From assembly GCA_964650975.1 (NCBI GenBank), contig CAZYWA010000465.1, positions 1 through 6,408 of the forward strand: a stretch of DNA of 6,408 bases, written 5' to 3'. Positions 1 to 6,408 of the stretch are shown here, in pieces (within the stretch, counting starts at the first letter, position 1; each line of letters opens with the position of its first letter). Position numbers and translations under genes: made by a program. Source of the DNA: CAZYWA01 sp964650975 [NCBI: uncultured bacterium]. GTDB taxonomy: Bacteria > JADJOY01. The notes beneath the pieces were generated by a model. The model saw only the letters and a program-made list of their open reading frames with translations, had not been told where the DNA came from and did no database searches.

Positions 1-729
1 CTCCTCGAGGCCACCGCCCGCCGGCTCGGGGCCACGCGCCGCTTGGCCGCGATCGCCGGCGACCTCGAGACCGAACGTGACGCGGAACGGCTGCGGCGCG
101 CGGGGATTCCCGCGGCGGCCATCACCACGGGCTCCGCCTGCCATCTCGACGCCGAGATGGTGCACGACTCCCTGCACGAGTTTCCTCGGGGGGCTGTTCC
201 AGCCCCCCTCCCCGCAAAAAGCGCGGTTTTTGCGGAGCCCCACCCCCAAGTCGGTTCGCTTCACTCGCCGGGCGCCTTCGGCGCCGGCCACGACCACGGG
301 CATCACGACCATGACCAAGCGCACGGGCATCACCACGATCACGAGCGCGGCGTGGCGGATGTCGACTACCTGTTCATCGAGAACGTCGGGAACCTCGTAT
401 GCCCAGCGATCTACGACCTGGGCCAGCACAAGAACGTGGTGTTGCTGTCGGTGACCGAGGGTGAGGACAAGCCGCTCAAGTATCCGGTGATGTTCCGGCG
501 GGCGGACGTCGTGCTGCTCACCAAGATCGATTTGTTACCCGCGCTGCCCGAGCTCGACCTCGCGGCGCTCGATGCGGCGATCCGGCACGTGATGCCGGAG
601 CCGCGCGTGATCGCGGTCTCGGCCCGCACCGGTGCCGGGATCGATCCGTGGATCGGATGGATCGAAAGCGTTCGGCTCGAGGTGCACGGCACCGCGCGCC
701 CGACCGCGTTGGAGGCATGTCATGTATGA
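1..729 (+). CDS. hypB: HypB, hydrogenase nickel-incorporation GTPase (C-terminal part, 5' end outside window)
   Basis: HypB is a G3E-family GTPase that works with HypA to insert nickel into the [NiFe]-hydrogenase large subunit in the cytoplasm. The frame is open from base 1, so the start and the P-loop lie upstream. HypB hallmarks are visible: the AGDLET/DAERLRRAG stretch (52-111), TGSACHLDAEMV (127-162), IENVGNLVCPAIYDLG (376-423), SVTEGEDKPLKYPVMF (448-495), a G4-like TKID (520-531; usually NKxD) and a terminal W.GW.E helix (649-663). The G-domain metal ligands known from HypB correspond to Cys at 139-141, His at 142-144 and Cys at 400-402. These cysteines are 87 codons apart, against about 32 residues in E. 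coli HypB; the extra length is a roughly 55-residue insert (about 184-345) ending in a His-rich tract. A tail of about 18 residues follows the usual C-terminus. The last 8 bases overlap the small-subunit gene. The family call is very secure; the effect of the insert is unknown. Confidence 0.95.
   Translation, partial: LLEATARRLGATRRLAAIAGDLETERDAERLRRAGIPAAAITTGSACHLDAEMVHDSLHEFPRGAVPAPLPAKSAVFAEPHPQVGSLHSPGAFGAGHDHGHHDHDQAHGHHHDHERGVADVDYLFIENVGNLVCPAIYDLGQHKNVVLLSVTEGEDKPLKYPVMFRRADVVLLTKIDLLPALPELDLAALDAAIRHVMPEPRVIAVSARTGAGIDPWIGWIESVRLEVHGTARPTALEACHV
184..288 (+). repeat. Palindromic, triple-hairpin element lying in frame within hypB
   Basis: Three hairpins follow each other. An 8-bp perfect stem pairs 188-195 with 201-208 around a 5-nt loop. 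A 9-bp perfect stem pairs 212-220 with 227-235 around a 6-nt loop. A 9-bp stem with one bulged G pairs 267-270 with 285-288 and 272-276 with 280-284 around a TTC loop. The stretch is 35 codons long with no stop. By my count, G or C is the third base in 24 of 35 codons (69%), against 55 of 61 (90%) in the hypB codons just upstream, and it holds A5 and T5 runs that are rare here. It falls where normal HypB proteins have no residues. I infer a mobile or repetitive palindromic element accommodated in the reading frame. The exact edges are uncertain, and copies elsewhere cannot be checked from this window. Confidence 0.6.
289..348 (+). repeat. Histidine-rich tract with imperfect 9-codon repeat in HypB
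   Basis: The stretch from 289 to 342 encodes 18 residues of which 10 are His, mixed with Asp and Gly (HDHGHHDHD, then HGHHHDH). A 12-base direct repeat, cacgggcatcac, occurs at 295-306 and 322-333, exactly 27 bases (9 codons) apart, so the tract probably grew by slippage or duplication. Histidine-rich stretches in HypB are known nickel-storage segments, for example in Bradyrhizobium, but there they lie at the N-terminus. Here the tract is internal, just before the IENVGN motif. Nickel or zinc binding is an inference from composition. Confidence 0.8.
711..715 (+). promoter_or_regulatory. Ribosome binding site fixing the small-subunit start
   Basis: GGAGG lies 6 bases before the ATG at 722, inside the end of hypB. 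It supports 722 as the start over upstream in-frame ATGs such as 632, and points to translational coupling with hypB. Confidence 0.75.
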
Positions 730-1903
730 CAGGATCCCGGAACCCGCTCGCGCGAGCTTCGGCCCGGGCACCGAGACGATCGGTCAGCATCTCGAGCGCT
801 GCGGCGTCAGCCGGCGGAGCTTCGTCGAGCTCTGCGCGTCGCTCATGGTGGCCGCGCCGTTCGGGCTCGCGCTGACCAGCGTCGCGCGTGCTTCCGAGGT
901 GGCGCGCACCGTCGCCAAGGCGCGGCGGCCCTCGGTGATCTGGCTGCATTTCCAGGACTGCACCGGCTGCACCGAGACGCTGCTCAGGACCTCGAAGCCC
1001 GACGTGGCCGAGCTGATCCTCCACCTCATCTCGCTCGACTACCACGAAACGCTGATGGCCGCGGCCGGTCATCAAGCGGAGAAATCGCTGCGCGACGCCA
1101 TCACCGAGAACGCCGGCAAGTACGTGCTGGTGGTCGAGGGCTCCATTCCCCGCAAGGATCGCGGCATCTACATGAAGCTCGCCGGGCGTCCCGCGCTCGA
1201 GGTGCTCGAGGAAGTCGGGAAGAACGCCGCGGCGGTGATCGCGATCGGCTCGTGCGCGTCGTGGGGCGGCATCCCGTCCGCGGATCCGAATCCGACCGAC
1301 GCGGTGGGCGTCGACGAGGTCCTGAAGGGCAAAGCGATCGTCAACATCCCCGGTTGCCCGCCCAATCCGTACAACCTGCTGGGCACGGTGCTGCAGTTCG
1401 CGACCGCGGGCACGCTGCCCGCGCTCGACGAGCTGAAGCGGCCCAAGTTTGCCTACGACCGCGTGATCCACGATCACTGCCCGCGGCGCCCGCACTTCGA
1501 CGCGGGCCGTTTCGCCGCGGCGTTCGGCGACGGTGGCCACCGCCAGGGCTGGTGCCTCTACAAGCTCGGCTGCAAGGGCCCGGCGACCCACGCGGGCTGC
1601 TCGACGCGCCACTTCAACGAGATTCCCGATGTGTGGCCGATCGGAATCGGCGCGCCGTGCTTCGGCTGCACCGAGAAGACGCTCGCGTTCCGCGTCCCCG
1701 AGTTCGACACGATCCCGATTCACGATGTCCGGCCGCCCGACACCTACGCGCCGATCACGGTGCAACAGGGCCGAGTCAGCCCGGTCGCGACCGCGCTGGC
1801 CGGCGCGATCGGCGGCGCCATCGTCGGCGCGGGATACGTCGCATCGCGGAAGGTCGGCACCGCCGCCAAAGGCGAGTCCGGGTCCAAACGGGACGAGGAG
1901 TGA
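722..1903 (+). CDS. hybO: [NiFe]-hydrogenase small subunit, Tat-exported and membrane-anchored (HybO-like)
   Basis: This 393-residue subunit carries electrons from the Ni-Fe site of the large subunit through three Fe-S clusters. The ATG at 722 follows GGAGG and overlaps hypB by 8 bases. A long n-region leads to the twin-arginine motif SRRSF (residues 30-34), a hydrophobic stretch, and a likely signal-peptidase site after A57 (ARA). Proximal cluster ligands are C80 and C83 (DCTGC), C178 (GSCASWGG) and C212 (PGCPP). Distal ligands are H250, C253, C278 and C284. Medial ligands are C293, C313 and C316; P312 in the APCFGC stretch is consistent with the usual [3Fe-4S] form. A glycine-rich hydrophobic helix at about 354-374 is the C-terminal anchor, followed by a charged tail. 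The proximal motif is CTGC rather than CTCC, and the position of the second extra cysteine of O2-tolerant enzymes appears to be M151. Gene order and anchor point to the hydrogenase-2/group 1c type. The subgroup is less certain than the family. Confidence 0.96.
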   Translation: MYDRIPEPARASFGPGTETIGQHLERCGVSRRSFVELCASLMVAAPFGLALTSVARASEVARTVAKARRPSVIWLHFQDCTGCTETLLRTSKPDVAELILHLISLDYHETLMAAAGHQAEKSLRDAITENAGKYVLVVEGSIPRKDRGIYMKLAGRPALEVLEEVGKNAAAVIAIGSCASWGGIPSADPNPTDAVGVDEVLKGKAIVNIPGCPPNPYNLLGTVLQFATAGTLPALDELKRPKFAYDRVIHDHCPRRPHFDAGRFAAAFGDGGHRQGWCLYKLGCKGPATHAGCSTRHFNEIPDVWPIGIGAPCFGCTEKTLAFRVPEFDTIPIHDVRPPDTYAPITVQQGRVSPVATALAGAIGGAIVGAGYVASRKVGTAAKGESGSKRDEE

Positions 1904-1906
1904 CCC

Positions 1907-2806
1907 ATGGCGATCTCCAGACGTTCGATGCTGAAGGCGGTCGCCACCGCTTCCGCTGGAGCGGTCACGACCACGCTCGCGACCGCGCAGAACGCCAGGG
2001 CGGACGTGAAGCCGCCGGCCGATGCGCTGGGAATGCTCTACGACTCGACCAAGTGCATCGGCTGCAAGACCTGCATGGTGGCCTGCAACGAGGCCAACGA
2101 CCTCGAGCCCGACACCGGCTCGAGCGGCGGCCTGTGGCAAGCGCCCGCGGATCTCAACGAGCACACCAAGAACATCATCAAGCTCTACCAGGGGCCCACC
2201 GCGGACGAGCACGCGTACGTGAAACGGCAGTGCATGCACTGCCTCGATCCCGCGTGCGCGACCGCCTGCATGCTCGGCGCTTACCAGAAGCGTGAGCACG
2301 GGATCGTGACCTACGAGCCCGATCTCTGCATCGGCTGCCGGTACTGCGAGATGGCGTGTCCGTTCAACGTGCCCAAGTTCGAGTGGTCGAAGGCGTTGCC
2401 CAAGATGGTGAAGTGCGAGCTCTGCAAGCACCGCATCCAGGAAGGGAAGGGCCCCGCGTGCTGTGAGGTGTGTCCCACCGCGGCGGTGATCTGCGGGCAG
2501 CGCGCCGACCTGCTCGCCGAGGCGCACAAACGGCTCGAGGAGCATCCCGATCGGTACGTGCCGCGGGTCTACGGCGAGCACGAGGCGGGTGGCACGCAGG
2601 TGCTCTATCTCGCCGGAGTCGACTTCGAGAAGCTCGGGCTTCCCAAGTACGGCGACCAGTCGGTGCCCGAGACCCAGCGCACGGTGCAGGGCGCCATCTA
2701 CCGTGGTTTCGCCGCGCCCGTGGCGCTCTACGCGCTGCTGGCCGCGGTGATCTGGCGGAACCGGCGCGAACAAGAGGCCCCGGAGGAAGAAGGGCGTAAG
2801 CCATGA
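1907..2806 (+). CDS. hybA: HybA-type ferredoxin subunit with four [4Fe-4S] clusters
   Basis: This 299-residue protein passes electrons from the hydrogenase dimer to the NrfD-type membrane subunit on the outer face of the membrane. A Tat signal starts almost at once (SRRSMLK, residues 4-10) with a likely cleavage after A32 (ARA). Four cysteine sets follow: C50-C53-C56-C60; C109-C112-C117-C121; C141-C144-C147-C151; and C170-C173 with C185-C189. In families of this type each cluster takes cysteines from two sets. C186 and C197 are additional. A single C-terminal transmembrane helix at about 265-284 is followed by a basic then acidic tail, as in E. coli HybA. The start has GAGGAG at 1895-1900 with a 6-base spacer and lies 3 bases after the small-subunit stop. 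The 3' end overlaps hybB by 4 bases. DmsB- or PhsB-like ferredoxins share the cluster fold, but the Tat signal, anchor and neighbours favour HybA. Confidence 0.93.
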   Translation: MAISRRSMLKAVATASAGAVTTTLATAQNARADVKPPADALGMLYDSTKCIGCKTCMVACNEANDLEPDTGSSGGLWQAPADLNEHTKNIIKLYQGPTADEHAYVKRQCMHCLDPACATACMLGAYQKREHGIVTYEPDLCIGCRYCEMACPFNVPKFEWSKALPKMVKCELCKHRIQEGKGPACCEVCPTAAVICGQRADLLAEAHKRLEEHPDRYVPRVYGEHEAGGTQVLYLAGVDFEKLGLPKYGDQSVPETQRTVQGAIYRGFAAPVALYALLAAVIWRNRREQEAPEEEGRKP

Positions 2807-4002
2807 GACCGCGCATCGAAGCCAGTCCGGTCGGCGGGTCGCTGTTGACCCGCCCGGTGGTGGCATTGCTCGCGTTCGCCGGTCTGGCCATCGGACTGAT
2901 CGGCTGGCGGTTCGTCGTCGGGCTCGGCGCCACGACCGCGCTCAACGACGGCTACCCGTGGGGCTTGTGGATCGCGTTCGACGTGGTCACCGGCACGGCG
3001 CTCGCGTGCGGCGGCTACGCCGTGGCGCTGCTCACCTACATCTTGAACCGCGGCAAGTACCACCCGCTTATACGGCCGGCGATGGTCACCAGTGCCTTCG
3101 GCTACTCGATCGCCGGGTTCTCGGTGTTGCTCGACGTCGGGCGCCCGTGGCTGGTGTGGAAGGTGCCCCTCTACTTCTGGCACTGGAACCTGCACTCGGT
3201 GCTGCTCGAGGTGGCTCTCTGCATCATGGGCTACGTGTTCGTGACGTGGATCGAGCTCTTGCCGGCATTCCTGGAGCGAGCCACCACCAGCGCCATCCCG
3301 GTCATCCGGCGCGTGGGCGAGATCGGTCTGCCGATCGTGAAGAGCGCCCTGATGTGGATCATCGCGCTCGGGTTGCTGCTGCCGACGATGCACCAGTCGT
3401 CGCTCGGGTCGCTCTTGCTGGTGAGCGGTCCGCGTCTGCATGCGCTCTGGAACACGGTGATGCTGCCGTTCCTGTTCCTGATCTCGTGCATCGCCATGGG
3501 CTTCGGCGCGGTGGTGCTCGAGAGCACGCTCTCGTCGTGGTTCCTGGGACGGAAGCCCGAGACCGAGATGCTCTCCGGCCTCGGCTTCGCGATGCTGCCG
3601 GTGGTTGGGCTCTACCTTGGGGTGCGGCTCGCCGACCTGGCGGTGCGCGGCCAATTCGCGGCGCTCTTCGCGTTCGACCTCGCGAGCATCATGTCGCTGG
3701 TCGAGATGGGGCTGTTCGTGGTGGCCATGGCGATGCTCGCCACCCGCGCGCAGCGGCGCGACCCCGCCAACCTGCTACGGGCGGCGCTGATGTTGCTCTT
3801 CGCCGGCTCGCTCTACCGCTTCGACGTGTTCCTGGTCGCGTTCCGGCCAGGGCCGCAGTGGCACTATTTCCCCAATGTGGTCGAGATCCTGGTCACCGCC
3901 GGTCTGGTGTGCGGCGAGATCGCCGGCTATGTGCTGCTGGTGAAGATCTTCCCGATCTTGTCCGGAGCGCCGCGAGTCTCGCGCGCGTCACCTGCGCGCT
4001 GA
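2803..4002 (+). CDS. hybB: HybB, NrfD/PsrC-family integral membrane subunit
   Basis: This 399-residue hydrophobic protein is expected to take electrons from HybA and reduce quinone in the cytoplasmic membrane; the family usually carries no heme or Fe-S of its own. About ten transmembrane segments can be read, near residues 17-40, 53-82, 93-112, 130-153, 175-195, 214-238, 258-280, 288-313, 322-346 and 357-383. Typical HybB features include the GYPWGLWIAFDV segment (50-61) after helix 1, DVGRPW (111-116), the FWHWNLHS stretch (125-132) and a final helix with E361 and E372 leading to KIFP (381-384). The length is close to that of E. coli HybB. The start overlaps the hybA stop as ATGA; GGAGG at 2782-2786 and AGGG at 2791-2794 are candidate ribosome sites. 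A proton-translocating role is known for hydrogenase-2 but cannot be judged here. Confidence 0.93.
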   Translation: MRPRIEASPVGGSLLTRPVVALLAFAGLAIGLIGWRFVVGLGATTALNDGYPWGLWIAFDVVTGTALACGGYAVALLTYILNRGKYHPLIRPAMVTSAFGYSIAGFSVLLDVGRPWLVWKVPLYFWHWNLHSVLLEVALCIMGYVFVTWIELLPAFLERATTSAIPVIRRVGEIGLPIVKSALMWIIALGLLLPTMHQSSLGSLLLVSGPRLHALWNTVMLPFLFLISCIAMGFGAVVLESTLSSWFLGRKPETEMLSGLGFAMLPVVGLYLGVRLADLAVRGQFAALFAFDLASIMSLVEMGLFVVAMAMLATRAQRRDPANLLRAALMLLFAGSLYRFDVFLVAFRPGPQWHYFPNVVEILVTAGLVCGEIAGYVLLVKIFPILSGAPRVSRASPAR

Positions 4003-4008
4003 GGAGGT
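4002..4008 (+). promoter_or_regulatory. Strong ribosome binding site of the large subunit
   Basis: AGGAGGT is a near-perfect Shine-Dalgarno sequence, 5 bases before the ATG at 4014. It begins at the last base of the hybB stop codon. It is the best ribosome site in the operon, perhaps offsetting low ribosome flow out of the membrane-protein gene. Confidence 0.8.
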
Positions 4009-4013
4009 AACCC

Positions 4014-5707
<1,694 letters not shown>

Positions 5708-5711
<4 letters not shown>

Positions 5712-6283
5712 GCGGCGGCGGCGAGCTGATGGTACGCCCAGGCGCGATCGCAGTGGTCGGTCTCGGCAACGTGCTCTTGGGCGACGACGGCTTCGGTCCG
5801 TGGGTCATCGAACGCTTGCGCGCGCGCTGGGACGCGCCGCCCGACGTCGCTTTCATCGATGCCGGCACGCCGGGCTTGCACCTGGTCTCGCACCTCGCGG
5901 GACGGGATCACGTGATCCTGGTGGACACGGTGGCGTCGAAGGGAGAGCCCGGAGATCTGCGCTTCTACCGCGGTGAAGCGCTGCGGCGACTGACGCCAAA
6001 GCCACGAGTGAGCCCGCACGATCCCGCGCTCGTGGAAGCGCTGGGGATCGCCGATCTCGCCGGAGAGGCGCCTCAGGACGTGCTGCTAGTGGGTGCCATT
6101 CCGCGCAGCGTCGAGGTGGAGACCCAGCTCACGGCCGAGCTCGAGCAAGCGGTGATCGCGGCCGAGGCCGCGGTGATCGCGGCCCTCGACAAGCTCGGCG
6201 TGGTTCTCAGACCGCGGGACTCTCCGCAACTGGAGCCGCCATTGTGGGCGGGCGGCAGGACCGCCGGCCCACTCGTCGCATGA
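5708..6283 (+). CDS. hybD: Hydrogenase maturation endopeptidase (HybD/HyaD, M52 family)
   Basis: This 191-residue cytoplasmic protease senses nickel in the large-subunit precursor and removes the C-terminal tail after H550 so that the active site can close. The family signature GLGNVLLGDDGFG is at residues 18-30. Nickel-binding residues of E. coli HybD (E16, D62, H93) correspond by my alignment to D27, D73 in ILVDTV and H104 in SPHDP; Asp at the first position is common in the family. The chosen ATG at 5708 overlaps the large-subunit stop by 4 bases and has GAAGG at 5699-5703; the in-frame ATGs at 5642 and 5729 are less likely. The C-terminus is about 25 residues longer than E. coli HybD and ends in a Pro/Gly-rich stretch. 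A 15-base direct repeat lies in its last helix. Being directly downstream of its substrate gene makes it the likely dedicated protease. Confidence 0.95.
6149..6184 (+). repeat. 15-base direct repeat within hybD
   Basis: The sequence gcggtgatcgcggcc occurs at 6149-6163 and 6170-6184, exactly 21 bases apart. It encodes AVIAA twice at heptad spacing within the Ala-rich final helix of the protease. It is probably a local duplication or convergent Ala codon use, with no effect on the frame. Confidence 0.7.
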
Positions 6284-6408
6284 ACGTCTCGGGCGCGGCC
6301 CGAGGCGGCGACTCTCGGCTCAGGAGGTCTGCACAAAATCGGATCATTGCCCGGGAGCGCTTCCTCCGAAGCGATCTCGTGCTGTTTGGAGGGACGCGGT
6401 CCCTCGCG
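6280..6408 (+). CDS. Unrecognised short frame open to window edge (tentative)
   Basis: An ATG at 6280 overlaps the hybD stop as ATGA, like other junctions in this operon, and the frame stays open for 43 codons to the window end. The residues are Arg- and Ser-rich (begins MNVSGAARGG) and match no hydrogenase accessory protein that I know. There is no good ribosome site before the ATG, and third-base G/C content looks lower than in the neighbours. It may be the start of a small next gene or simply a chance open frame in untranslated sequence. The AGGAGG at 6322-6327 has no usable start at normal spacing after it. Confidence 0.25.
   Translation, partial: MNVSGAARGGDSRLRRSAQNRIIARERFLRSDLVLFGGTRSLA
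6355..6378 (+). other. Hairpin downstream of hybD
   Basis: A 6-bp stem pairs 6358-6363 with 6368-6373 around a CTCC loop. It extends by GAG/CTC (6355-6357 with 6376-6378) across a 2-base bulge. No T-run follows directly. It could be a 3' mRNA-stabilising structure or chance. Confidence 0.3.
6389..6405 (+). terminator. Possible terminator stem at window end
   Basis: A perfect 7-bp stem, gagggac (6389-6395) with gtccctc (6399-6405), closes on a GCG loop about 105 bases after hybD. The bases after 6408 are not available, so the U-tract needed for a firm terminator call cannot be seen. If there is none, this is only a hairpin. Confidence 0.35.

Noticed and set aside
43-45. TTG at 43 as the start of HypB
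   Set aside because: The frame is open to base 1 and the P-loop part of HypB is missing, so the gene clearly continues upstream.
188-235. Hairpins in hypB as intrinsic terminators
   Set aside because: Neither stem is followed by a T-run in the right place; the T5 run is part of the second stem itself, and the reading frame continues through.
632-721. Upstream start for the small subunit at 632
   Set aside because: It would add 30 residues deep inside hypB without a ribosome site, whereas 722 has GGAGG at good spacing.
518-2866. 782-codon open frame on the minus strand opposite the small subunit and hybA
   Set aside because: Long antisense frames are expected opposite high-GC genes with strong third-position bias. 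The product is low-complexity, Arg/Ala-rich and unlike any family, while the plus strand has full motif support.
6347-6408. TTG at 6347 as a start using the AGGAGG at 6322-6327
   Set aside because: The spacing of about 19 bases is too long and the short product has no recognisable content.

Overview
This is a GC-rich bacterial window. It is filled almost end to end by one tightly packed plus-strand operon for a membrane-bound, periplasm-facing uptake [NiFe]-hydrogenase. The gene order is hypB (3' part), small subunit, four-cluster ferredoxin, NrfD-type membrane subunit, large subunit, maturation endopeptidase. From the small subunit on, this is the order of the E. coli hydrogenase-2 operon (hybO-A-B-C-D), so a group 1c-like H2:quinone oxidoreductase is the best reading. 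Tat signals on the small subunit and the ferredoxin, a C-terminal anchor on each, and a multi-helix quinone-side subunit suggest a cell with a cytoplasmic membrane facing a periplasm or equivalent space. I cannot name the phylum from this sequence.

Layout: 1-729 is the C-terminal part of HypB, the nickel-loading GTPase; its 5' end lies outside the window. 722-1903 is the Tat-exported small subunit with proximal, medial and distal Fe-S clusters. 1907-2806 is HybA with four [4Fe-4S] sites. 2803-4002 is HybB with about ten membrane helices. 4014-5711 is the catalytic large subunit with both CxxC nickel motifs and a 15-residue cleavable tail. 5708-6283 is the HybD/HyaD-type protease that removes that tail. 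6280-6408 holds a short unrecognised frame open to the window edge, and some hairpins. Every junction overlaps by 4-8 bases or is separated by 3 or 11 bases, so one polycistronic message with translational coupling is likely. No promoter is visible, because the operon starts upstream.

Working together: HypB and HybD mature the large subunit in the cytoplasm. The folded large-small dimer is then exported by Tat, using the small-subunit signal. H2 is split at the Ni-Fe site, and electrons pass through the small-subunit clusters to HybA and then to HybB and the quinone pool. The small subunit lacks the two extra cysteines of O2-tolerant hydrogenases, so a standard O2-sensitive enzyme is expected.

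The most unusual part is inside hypB. About 55 extra residues sit between the two halves of the G-domain metal site. The first 35 codons of this insert (184-288) form three consecutive hairpins with atypical codon usage, as if a palindromic repeat had inserted in frame. The rest is a short histidine-rich tract with 10 His in 18 residues. The window otherwise looks like a conventional hydrogenase operon.
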